In this document: positions 1-5,069 of the stretch, piece by piece
Position numbering within the stretch: the stretch's first letter is position 1
How the letters are laid out: every line of letters begins with the position of its first letter
From: Clostridia bacterium
Lineage (GTDB): Bacteria; Bacillota; Clostridia; SK-Y3; JACMMQ01
Length of the DNA stretch: 5,198 nucleotides
Assembly: GCA_014378955.1 (NCBI GenBank)
Contig: JACMMQ010000288.1
Location: 1 to 5,198, forward strand
Direction of reading: 5' to 3'
Notes under the pieces: generated by a model
What the model saw: only the letters and a program-made list of their open reading frames with translations
What the model was told of the DNA's origin: nothing
Databases searched by the model: none
Translations under genes and position numbers: made by a program

Positions 1-52
1 GTATTTTTCTTTGTTACTTTCTTTTTGCGATAGAAAAAGAAAGTAAGGTTTT
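1..52. repeat. 52-bp exact repeat, left copy, containing a 13-bp-arm hairpin
   Basis: These 52 bases are identical, in the same orientation, to positions 3377-3428. The core is a perfect inverted repeat: ttactttcttttt at 14-26, a 7-base loop gcgatag, and aaaaagaaagtaa at 34-46. Identity ends at position 53 on the right. On the left it runs into the window edge, so the copy probably continues outside. A smaller hairpin follows directly (gctttt at 53-58, loop aacc, aaaagc at 63-68). The copy lies about 77 bases past the HU stop, beyond the HU terminator. Its function is unknown; it is inferred to be the end of a larger dispersed element (see 3111-3428). Confidence 0.9.
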
Positions 53-78
53 GCTTTTAACCAAAAGCTTATATATTA

Positions 79-110
79 AAAAAGAACCAAGCCTAAGCTT
101 GATTCTTTTT
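79..110 (-). terminator. Intrinsic terminator of the HU gene
   Basis: An inverted repeat with arms 79-92 and 97-110 closes on a 4-base loop. On the plus strand one position mismatches (c87 against a102). In minus-strand RNA this becomes a U-G wobble, giving an uninterrupted 14-bp stem. The minus-strand 3' arm ends in a run of U followed by AU-rich sequence. Both points favour use in the minus direction, 20 bases past the HU stop. A small 6-bp hairpin (112-117 with 122-127) sits between the stop and the terminator. Confidence 0.8.
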
Positions 111-129
111 CACTTGTTTACACAAGTAT

Positions 130-405
130 TTATTTTTGGATAGCGTCCTTGAATGCTTTGCCTACTTTGAAAGAAGGTACTCTGGAAGCTGCAATTGTAA
201 TTTCTTCTTTTGTTTGTGGGTTTCTGCCTTTACGAGCTGCTCTTTCTTTTACTTCGAAAGAACCAAAACCTACCAATTGAACTTTGTCACCCTTTGCTAA
301 TGCTTCTTCTACGCCTTCAACGAAAGCGTTCAAAGCCGCTTCTGCGTCTTTTTTGGAAAGATTTGATTTGTCTGCAACTACTGCAATTAATTCTGCCTTA
401 TTCAT
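130..405 (-). CDS. hup: HU family DNA-binding protein
   Basis: This 91-residue protein matches the usual HU length of about 90. HU is a small basic nucleoid protein that forms dimers and bends DNA without strong sequence preference. The N-terminal half (residues 3-39) is the helical dimerisation part. The family signature runs from GFGSFEV at 46-52 through [11 protein letters not shown] at 55-65. P63 is at the tip of the DNA-binding arm, where it intercalates in known HU structures. The C-terminal [10 protein letters not shown] segment (80-89) is also typical. The ATG has a perfect AGGAGG at 414-419, 8 bases upstream, so the start is secure. The gene lies 228 bases downstream of mazG and ends in its own terminator at 79-110. 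HU after mazG is a common clostridial arrangement. IHF is an alternative in this superfamily, but the sequence is plainly HU-like. Confidence 0.97.
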   Translation of the reverse strand: MNKAELIAVVADKSNLSKKDAEAALNAFVEGVEEALAKGDKVQLVGFGSFEVKERAARKGRNPQTKEEITIAASRVPSFKVGKAFKDAIQK

Positions 406-633
406 TGAACATTCCTCCTAAAATTTTTCTTATGAAAATCGCAAATTTGAATTTTATCCGTTATTTAGTAAGTATTTCCTAAAAGCGCATAAATATCCAA
501 CATTGGCAAAATTTCTCAATTACTATTATTCGCTATAAATTTGAAAAATCCTTCTTTTTTACGCTAAATTTTTAAATTATTTTCAAGATTTATGCATTTC
601 GGCACAATTTAAAGTGTTTTTATGGCTTGCACC
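406..633. other. AT-rich intergenic region upstream of HU
   Basis: No gene is supported in these 228 bases between mazG and HU. The region should hold the HU promoter. The best minus-strand -10 is TAAAAT at 451-456, about 46 bases before the ATG, but no convincing -35 lies at the right distance, so I do not call a promoter. I see no strong terminator after mazG. A weak stem (GGTGCAA with TTGTGCC, two G-U pairs, long loop) near 601-633 lacks a U tract, so read-through from mazG into HU is possible. A short near-direct repeat occurs at 531-542 (cgctataaattt) and 562-571 (cgctaaattt), spaced 31 bases, about three helical turns. Confidence 0.5.
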
Positions 634-1302
634 CTAATTTTCCGCATGTCGTACGCCCTCAATATACCTGTCCACAAATTCTGTTAACGCAAGCTCGGGA
701 TGTTGGTTGGTTATATTCGCAAGCTTTACAACCTCAAAAAGTAGTCCGCCAATGTCTACATTTTGTCCTTTTGAAGCTTGTGCTTGAATAGCGTTATGCA
801 CTTGCTCTATTTCTTTTGTGAGCTTGCCTGTTTTTTGCTCCTTTTGGATGACCTTGCTCGCACGCATTAAGCTTGGTAGGTAGCGAGAGATGTCTGCTAA
901 CACCTCACCATGAGAGCTTTGTCCCTTTTCACGCTTTTTAATTTCGTCCCAATTGCTCACCACTTGTTCTGGCGTATTTACTTGCACATTGCCAAAAACG
1001 TGCGGATGACGGTCAATCATTTTTTGACAAATACAGCGCAATACGTCATCGGTGGTAAAAGTGCCTGCATCCTTTGCGATTTGTGCGTGGAAGACGATTT
1101 GCAGCAATACGTCTCCCAATTCATCCGCAAATTTGCCACTATCGCCACTGTCCAAGGCTTCTAATGCTTCATAGGTTTCTTCTATAAAATATCGTTTTAA
1201 GCTTTCGTGCGTTTGTACCCGATCCCACGGACAGCCATTTTCTCCTCGGAGCTTGGCTAAAATGTCAACTAGGTCATCAAAGGTGTATTTTTTATCTGAC
1301 AT
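634..1302 (-). CDS. mazG: MazG-type nucleoside triphosphate pyrophosphohydrolase with a degenerate C-terminal half
   Basis: MazG enzymes cleave (d)NTPs to the monophosphate and pyrophosphate in the cytosol and are thought to clear abnormal nucleotides. The N-terminal domain is intact: NGCPWD at 22-27, the metal-binding EExxE at 41-45 (E41, E42, E45), ExxD at 61-64 (E61, D64), and RHPHVF at 98-103. The linker LPSLMRA (142-148) introduces the second MazG fold. That fold is short, and its acidic motifs are gone: the first region reads VHNAIQA (168-174), and the second reads VDIGGLLFEVV (182-192), with G186 where GD is usual. The protein has 222 residues against about 260 for E. coli MazG, and lacks the methylase domain fused to B. 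subtilis YabN. The ATG (1300-1302) has GAGGGA at 1308-1313, 5 bases upstream. It lies 13 bases after the spoVB-like stop, so the two are very likely cotranscribed. Confidence 0.93.
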   Translation of the reverse strand: MSDKKYTFDDLVDILAKLRGENGCPWDRVQTHESLKRYFIEETYEALEALDSGDSGKFADELGDVLLQIVFHAQIAKDAGTFTTDDVLRCICQKMIDRHPHVFGNVQVNTPEQVVSNWDEIKKREKGQSSHGEVLADISRYLPSLMRASKVIQKEQKTGKLTKEIEQVHNAIQAQASKGQNVDIGGLLFEVVKLANITNQHPELALTEFVDRYIEGVRHAEN

Positions 1303-1315
1303 GTAAATCCCTCAT

Positions 1316-3007
1316 TTATCGTAGTAAGTGAAGCTTATCTAAATACTTCTCCATGATATCACCTTTAGGAAACATCAAAACATCCTCACGCTTGATACCA
1401 CCAATCATCAACATCATGATAAAATAGACCGTTGCACCTACACCAATGGCAATAATCGTGGAAATATTATTGTTATGTGTGACTGGAAAAACCAATGAGT
1501 AATAACTGATATAAAGCGTAATGCCCATAACAATAGCTGCCAAGCTTGGTCGCCAAAATGTTTGCCAGATGCGCAGCTTTACCTTTACGTGCTTTCGAAT
1601 TGCAAATAAATTTAATACCAATATGACAAAATAACAGACATTCGTGCCAATCGGTGCGCCAATAATATTAATAGCAGGTGTGCCCACCAAGAAAAAATTG
1701 ATGATAACCTTTAAAACGCCACCGATGCCCATATTGATTACTGGAATAATGCTTTTGCCTGCTGATTGCAAAATGGCGTTGGTAACCAATACCAGCGAAA
1801 CAAATATCACAGCAATTCCCATGATGTGCATGAGCCAAGACACAGTATGTATAATATCCAGATGCAAAACCTGTTCTAACTGCCTCACTGTTTCATAATT
1901 TTTATTACTGGGTTGTTTCACACGATCGATATGGAAAACCAATTGCAAAATTGGTCCTGACAATACCGACAAGCCAACTGCCGCAGGAAATGCAATGAGC
2001 GACGCTATACGCATTGTAGCGTCCACTGTTTTTTGCACGGTATTATATTTTTTCAAAATTAACGCCGTTGCCAATGCAGGCACTGCACTAATGCTTAAAG
2101 CAACAATAACGGTGGGGGGAAAGCCAAATAACGTCACCACGTAGCCTGAAAAATAGCCGTACAGCGTGCTTGACATGGTTTCCACTACACCTGGAATGGT
2201 TTTGAGCTGACGCATGACCATCAATCCATCTATAAGCGATGTCAAACTAAACACAGATGCACCAATCGTAATAGGAATAGCGATTGAAAACAATTGCTTG
2301 GATATAACCGCATACGAGCGAGCTGGCTTTTGATTTTCCATAAACTCGTTGAATTTAAAAACGCCATTGCGCTTGCGGTTTTTATAAATAATGAAAAGTA
2401 CGATAGCGCCAAATGCTGTGCCAATGGAAACGCCTAATACAGCACCTGCAGCCGCTACAGGAATGCCGTATGGCATAAGTAATATAACCAATCCAAAGCC
2501 GAGCACCAGCTTCCCTAGGGCTTCTATCACTTCCGAGGTAGCGGTTGGCACCATATCCTGTTGCCCTTGAAAATACCCACGGAACGCACACATAATTGAT
2601 ACAAAAAATAAACTAGGCGCCAATGCCATTACCGCCCAATAGGCACGTGCATTACCAAACGCATTTGCAAACGGTTTTGCCCAAACAAGTAGCACGCACA
2701 TCCCTATAAATCCAATGATTAAAAGCATAGACATTGCAACTCTGAAAATTCTTCTCGTTTCATTTGCATTCTTAATGGCGACGCTTTCCGAAACCATTTT
2801 TGAAATCGCTATTGGGAAGCCTGCAGTCGCAACCACAAATAGCCATTTGTATATCTCATAGGCAGTGGAATATATCCCCATGCCATCTGCTTCGAGTGTA
2901 TAGGTCAGTGGAATTTTAAAACCTGCACCAATCACCTTGACCAATGCATTTGCAATAACCAAAATCAAAGCACCTTGTAAAAATGTCTGTTTTTTCATAA
3001 TTCGCAA
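1316..3007 (-). CDS. spoVB: SpoVB/MurJ-like polysaccharide biosynthesis flippase (MOP superfamily)
   Basis: This 563-residue multi-span membrane protein belongs to the group with B. subtilis SpoVB and YabM, which are thought to move lipid-linked cell-wall or polysaccharide precursors across the membrane; SpoVB is needed for spore cortex. Family features include KKQTFLQGALI (5-15), MGIYSTAYEIYKW (43-55), FRGYFQGQQDMVPTA (142-156), TNAILQSAGKSIIPVIN (409-425) and the later INIIGAPIGT (446-455). About 14 hydrophobic spans fit the fold. A polar stretch at about 360-390 appears to be an extra loop; B. subtilis SpoVB is about 45 residues shorter. The start used is TTG (3005-3007), because AGAGGG at 3018-3023 lies 10 bases before it. 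The ATG at codon 4 (2996-2998) would be 19 bases from that site. It heads a unit with mazG. The exact paralogue (SpoVB, YabM or another) and the substrate cannot be settled from sequence. Confidence 0.88.
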   Translation of the reverse strand: MRIMKKQTFLQGALILVIANALVKVIGAGFKIPLTYTLEADGMGIYSTAYEIYKWLFVVATAGFPIAISKMVSESVAIKNANETRRIFRVAMSMLLIIGFIGMCVLLVWAKPFANAFGNARAYWAVMALAPSLFFVSIMCAFRGYFQGQQDMVPTATSEVIEALGKLVLGFGLVILLMPYGIPVAAAGAVLGVSIGTAFGAIVLFIIYKNRKRNGVFKFNEFMENQKPARSYAVISKQLFSIAIPITIGASVFSLTSLIDGLMVMRQLKTIPGVVETMSSTLYGYFSGYVVTLFGFPPTVIVALSISAVPALATALILKKYNTVQKTVDATMRIASLIAFPAAVGLSVLSGPILQLVFHIDRVKQPSNKNYETVRQLEQVLHLDIIHTVSWLMHIMGIAVIFVSLVLVTNAILQSAGKSIIPVINMGIGGVLKVIINFFLVGTPAINIIGAPIGTNVCYFVILVLNLFAIRKHVKVKLRIWQTFWRPSLAAIVMGITLYISYYSLVFPVTHNNNISTIIAIGVGATVYFIMMLMIGGIKREDVLMFPKGDIMEKYLDKLHLLR

Positions 3008-3043
3008 TCTATTGACGCCCTCTTTCTATTTCCGTTTACTACA

Positions 3044-3073
3044 ATAGTATGAACACACCAAAAACCATTATAC
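3044..3073 (-). promoter_or_regulatory. Possible sporulation sigma-E promoter of the spoVB-like gene
   Basis: On the minus strand CATACTAT (3044-3051) differs by one base from the B. subtilis sigma-E -10 form CATACAAT. GTATAAT (3067-3073) lies 15 bases upstream and keeps the ATA core of the sigma-E -35. In this reading the -35 is the same DNA as the sigma-A -10 described at 3067-3094. In B. subtilis spoVB is a sigma-E gene, which makes this plausible. The match is short and AT-rich, so chance is possible. Confidence 0.35.
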
Positions 3074-3094
3074 CAATCTTTAGGAAAAAAGCAA
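3067..3094 (-). promoter_or_regulatory. Candidate sigma-A promoter of the spoVB-mazG unit
   Basis: On the minus strand there is a perfect TATAAT (3067-3072) with the extended TGn element just before it (TGGTATAAT). A weak -35, TTGCTT, lies at 3089-3094 with a 16-base spacer. Transcription would begin near 3060, giving a leader of about 50 bases before the TTG start. The strong extended -10 can make up for the poor -35. Confidence 0.6.
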
Positions 3095-3110
3095 TAAAAA
3101 TTTAAAAATT

Positions 3111-3428
3111 AAGCTGTATTTGAGACCAATGGGCGCTGCCCTATATATTGCGTAGCAATATTTCTTCTGTTCGACCGAACGAATGCGCTTTTTGCATTCG
3201 TAGCCACGAATGTGGCGTGGTCATCGCCCGCCCCTTTTTGAAAAAAGGGGACAAAAACTTTAATTAGGGGCTTAATGATCAAAGTTTTACTCAATTTTTT
3301 TCAAAAAATTGCGGGTTTCAAAAGGGCAGAGCCCTTTGTCGTCGTCCGCAGACGGCGAAATCCAAACACTTAAAGAGTATTTTTCTTTGTTACTTTCTTT
3401 TTGCGATAGAAAAAGAAAGTAAGGTTTT
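3111..3428. repeat. Non-coding array of consecutive hairpins, probable dispersed element
   Basis: This stretch between the transporter pair and the spoVB promoter has no credible gene but is packed with inverted repeats: 3131-3141 (4-bp stem), 3145-3161 (7 bp), 3169-3180 (5 bp), 3180-3200 (7 bp), 3195-3212 (7 bp), 3203-3216 (5 bp), 3231-3250 (9 bp, ccccttttt/aaaaagggg), 3254-3288 (8 bp outer stem plus an inner stem), 3292-3311 (9 bp), 3321-3337 (7 bp, aaagggc/gcccttt), 3339-3358 (8 bp with one G-U) and 3390-3422 (13 bp). Its last 52 bases recur at 1-52. The G-U pair in the 3339-3358 stem and the T run after the last hairpin both favour a plus-strand transcript, if there is one. No terminal inverted repeats or target duplication are evident. 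The left boundary is uncertain. It could be a MITE- or BIME-like repeat or a structured RNA. Confidence 0.7.
3377..3428. repeat. 52-bp exact repeat, right copy
   Basis: Identical to 1-52. The 13-bp-arm hairpin is at 3390-3422 and is followed on the plus strand by GG and a run of seven T, a terminator-like layout in the plus direction. In the minus direction it lies 7 bases past the stop of the small membrane protein but has no U tract after it, so it would be a poor minus-strand terminator. The identity stops two bases short of that gene's stop codon (3430-3432). Confidence 0.9.
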
Positions 3429-3429
3429 T

Positions 3430-3777
3430 TTACATCGCAACAAGTGCCGCTCCAACAATAATACCAAACACGCACAACATCTTCTTAACAGATATTTTCT
3501 CTTTTAACACCACATAGGACAAAATCAACGTCCAAATATAGGTAATGGAAGTCAGTGGTAGCACAATGGTGTAGTCTAAATATTTCAAGACATAAATATT
3601 GAGCAGGGCAGATAAAAAATACAGTCCGCCGCCCAAATAGATATTGACGTTCAAAATCATTGCCTTAACGGACTGGGAGCTAGATGCCTTTTTCAAAAAC
3701 AGCGAAGCAAAAGACCCCATGATGGTCATAACGATGAGAATGGCATAGCAAATGAGTTTAATCGTCGCCACCCCCAA
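3430..3777 (-). CDS. Small four-span DMT (EamA/ArnF-like) transporter subunit, second of a pair
   Basis: This protein of about 115 residues has four hydrophobic spans at about 8-28, 41-64, 70-91 and 100-115. The motif LPLTSITYIWTLILSYVVLKEKIS (about 73-96) is the typical third-span/loop pattern of the drug/metabolite transporter superfamily. Lysines cluster in loop 1 (K29, K30, K38) and loop 3 (K92, K94, K98, K99), predicting N and C termini outside, opposite to its partner. It overlaps the end of the upstream gene. The start is uncertain: TTG at 3775-3777 overlaps by 20 bases, GTG at 3769-3771 by 14, and the next ATG is at codon 17, inside span 1. No clear ribosome binding site precedes it, so translation probably depends on coupling. 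The substrate is unknown. Relatives include ArnE/ArnF flippase subunits and EmrE-type exporters. Confidence 0.85.
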   Translation of the reverse strand: MGVATIKLICYAILIVMTIMGSFASLFLKKASSSQSVKAMILNVNIYLGGGLYFLSALLNIYVLKYLDYTIVLPLTSITYIWTLILSYVVLKEKISVKKMLCVFGIIVGAALVAM

Positions 3778-4096
3778 TTAAAATAACGCTCACGGTAATA
3801 ATGAGCGTACCAATCACCTTCATGGGCGTAATGGTCTCATGCAGTATGTACCAGCCTAATAGAATGGTAAACACATAATTGATGCTCAGCATGGGCTGTA
3901 GCACAGACAAGCTACCGAATTTATAAGCGGTCAGCATGAGCAAGGTGCCCAGCCCATACAGTGCAAAGCCTGCAAGCAAATAAAGGTAGCCGCTTTGTGC
4001 GGACAGCTTCCAGCACAGTTGTCCGATGCACACGCACATAGACGATGAGAGCATTAGCAAAATGCCCATTCTTTTGTTTGAAATGGATTTCAACAT
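3758..4096 (-). CDS. Small four-span DMT (EamA/ArnE-like) transporter subunit, first of a pair
   Basis: This 112-residue protein has four hydrophobic spans at about 11-31, 37-57, 63-85 and 92-108. GQLCWK (25-30) in span 1 and QPMLSINYVFTILLGW (67-82) followed by HETITPMKVIGTLII (86-100) closely resemble ArnE and other half-size members of the drug/metabolite transporter superfamily, which sit in the cytoplasmic membrane and work as dimers. Positive charge at the N terminus (K3, K8, R9) and an acidic C terminus (DD) predict both ends in the cytoplasm. The ATG at 4094-4096 has a modest GTAGG site 6 bases upstream and a strong promoter at 4130-4158. The next gene overlaps its end. ArnE/ArnF serve lipid A modification, which a Gram-positive cell lacks, so that substrate should not be carried over; drug efflux or flipping of another lipid-linked sugar are alternatives. 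Confidence 0.88.
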   Translation of the reverse strand: MLKSISNKRMGILLMLSSSMCVCIGQLCWKLSAQSGYLYLLAGFALYGLGTLLMLTAYKFGSLSVLQPMLSINYVFTILLGWYILHETITPMKVIGTLIITVSVILIGGGDD

Positions 4097-4129
4097 ATAA
4101 AACCTACTTTTTGAATTAATCGTGAGCCT

Positions 4130-4158
4130 ATTTTACCATGTTTGGGTATAAATGCCAA
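4130..4158 (-). promoter_or_regulatory. Sigma-A promoter of the transporter pair
   Basis: On the minus strand -35 TTGGCA (4153-4158) and -10 TAAAAT (4130-4135) are separated by 17 bases, each differing from consensus by one base. TG precedes the -10 by one base, an extended -10. Initiation is expected near 4123, about 27 bases before the ATG. It starts just past the terminator of the preceding unit. Confidence 0.75.
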
Positions 4159-4177
4159 GTGTTGTGACAAATAAATT

Positions 4178-4213
4178 GGCGGTTATTGAATAAGTGACCA
4201 TTCAACAACCGCC
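4178..4213 (-). terminator. Intrinsic terminator of the XRE regulator unit
   Basis: Arms ggcggtt (4178-4184) and aaccgcc (4207-4213) enclose a second paired segment ttgaat/attcaa (4186-4191 with 4200-4205) and an 8-base loop. The one plus-strand mismatch (a4185 against c4206) becomes a U-G pair in minus-strand RNA, making a continuous 14-bp stem followed by AAUUUAUUUGU. It lies 10 bases after the stop of the 82-residue protein. Confidence 0.8.
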
Positions 4214-4223
4214 ATCAATTTTT

Positions 4224-4472
4224 TCAAAGCCAAATCTCAACCAATTCACCGTCATTAGTTTTCACATAAACAAGCGGTCGCCCCTGCAAGACCTCTTTTG
4301 CTTGTTTCAATTGACCACACAGTGCGTCAAGCTGTTCACGTGTGATGTCGAGTTCTGTATATTTATTGATATAATAGGAAGCAATCCTTGTGGTAAGCCC
4401 GTTGATAATCAGACCGTTTGGCAATGGGATGGTAAAGCGATGACCGTCTCCAATGACTTTAATTTTCATCAT
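4224..4472 (-). CDS. Small protein resembling the C-terminal domain of the adjacent XRE regulator
   Basis: I cannot assign a named function. The protein has 82 residues (81 if the second ATG is used). It opens with a predicted strand-turn-strand KIKVIGDGHRFTIPLP (3-18), has two helices (about 26-38 and 42-62), and closes with a second hairpin LVYVKTNDGELVEIWL (67-82). This plan matches residues 88-165 of the upstream regulator: DGxxxxIxLPxxL at the front, and at the end 7 of 16 positions identical, including VK, G and VEI. No signal peptide or membrane span is seen. The upstream gene's TGA lies inside this gene's TGAGGG site, so translation is almost surely coupled. That site is 4 bases from the first ATG and 7 from the second (4467-4469), which may be the real start. 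From memory, small Bacillota proteins of this shape sit beside HTH regulators and SHOCT-like or DUF4097 proteins. Confidence 0.82.
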   Translation of the reverse strand: MMKIKVIGDGHRFTIPLPNGLIINGLTTRIASYYINKYTELDITREQLDALCGQLKQAKEVLQGRPLVYVKTNDGELVEIWL

Positions 4473-4479
4473 GCCACCC

Positions 4480-4977
4480 TCATTCTATTGTAATTTCTAC
4501 AATATCACCATTCGCACTCTTGACCTCTATAAGCTTGCCAATCACGCCACTTTGCGCCGCTAGGATAATGGCTTCAAAGTCGATGTTTTTGATCGCATCA
4601 TTGCCAGAAAACTGCGGTATCTGCATACCAATGTCCAGCCCCACCTTCACCAAACAAAGCGGCAAATTAATATTAACGATATCGCCATCCTCACTATTCA
4701 CGACCACCTTGAGCAACAATTTATTAAAATCCTTACGCTCCGATTCATCCAGCACCTGCACCATACTGGTATTTTTACCCCGTAATAATGCATCCACGCT
4801 AATATTGAAATAATCCGCCAGCTGTGGCAACAGCGAAATATCAGGACAGGACAAATCATTCTCCCACTTGCTAACCGCCTGACAAGAAACCCCCACATGC
4901 TCCGCCAACTGATCCTGTGTGATGCCTTTTCTCTTCCTGTTTTCCACGATACGTGCACCCAATGTATTTGACATCAT
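4480..4977 (-). CDS. XRE-family HTH transcriptional regulator with a two-hairpin C-terminal domain
   Basis: This 165-residue protein is a predicted DNA-binding regulator. Residues 6-66 form a classic Cro/CI-type helix-turn-helix: LGARIVENRKRKGITQDQLA (6-25), the recognition region VSCQAVSKWEN (30-40), then PDISLLPQLADYFNISVDALL (45-65). A linker (68-86) leads to a C-terminal domain with two similar strand-DG-strand units, VVNSEDGDIVNINLP (92-106) and LIEVKSANGDIVEITIE (149-165), around a helical middle. The downstream 82-residue protein shares this domain, so it may mediate hetero-dimerisation or ligand sensing (inference). There are two adjacent ATGs (4975-4977 and 4972-4974). TAGGG at 4983-4987 is 5 or 8 bases away, so either could be used. 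Palindromes upstream are candidate self-operators. The regulated genes are unknown; the neighbouring transporter pair is a candidate. Confidence 0.92.
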   Translation of the reverse strand: MMSNTLGARIVENRKRKGITQDQLAEHVGVSCQAVSKWENDLSCPDISLLPQLADYFNISVDALLRGKNTSMVQVLDESERKDFNKLLLKVVVNSEDGDIVNINLPLCLVKVGLDIGMQIPQFSGNDAIKNIDFEAIILAAQSGVIGKLIEVKSANGDIVEITIE

Positions 4978-5040
4978 ATAAACCCTACCTTCTATTAAAT
5001 AATTTAGCTCAAAGTCATGACAATTTGAAACTCTACCTAT

Positions 5041-5069
5041 AATTTAACATCTTTTATGCAGGATGTAAA
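5041..5069 (-). promoter_or_regulatory. Candidate promoter of the XRE regulator unit
   Basis: On the minus strand -35 TTTACA (5064-5069) and -10 TAAATT (5041-5046) are 17 bases apart, with TG one base before the -10. It would start transcription near 5034 and give a leader of about 57 bases. A second pair, TTGTCA (5018-5023) and TTTAAT (4994-4999), matches consensus at 5 of 6 in each box with an 18-base spacer. It would leave only about 10 bases before the ATG, so I rank it lower. Confidence 0.45.

Noticed and set aside
210..482. Plus-strand frame of 90 codons over HU
   Set aside because: Antisense to a certain HU gene; its leucine-rich product is what the complement of lysine- and glutamate-rich codons yields.
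910..1164. Plus-strand frame of 84 codons opposite mazG
   Set aside because: It lies wholly antisense to a gene with clear family motifs and has no ribosome site or recognisable domain.
3231..3311. Hairpins 3231-3250 and 3292-3311 as terminators of the transporter pair
   Set aside because: The stems are good, but in the minus direction neither is followed by a U tract.
3111..3428. Complete insertion sequence or MITE with terminal inverted repeats
   Set aside because: I found no matching ends, no target-site duplication and no transposase. The repeats are internal hairpins in series, so only a general repeat call is justified.
3109..3475. Two minus-strand open frames of about 61 and 62 codons (3109-3294 and 3287-3475) in the hairpin array
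   Set aside because: Their codons fall on inverted-repeat arms, the products are low in recognisable domains, no ribosome binding site precedes them, and the second runs into the transporter gene. They are best seen as frames through a repeat.
3758..4096. Naming the transporter genes arnE and arnF
   Set aside because: The fold and pairing are similar, but aminoarabinose modification of lipid A is a Gram-negative pathway and no other arn gene is near.
4520..4813. Plus-strand frame of 97 codons opposite the XRE gene, and a similar one at 4194-4493
   Set aside because: Both are antisense to well-supported genes, and the second also crosses the terminator. No ribosome site or domain supports them.
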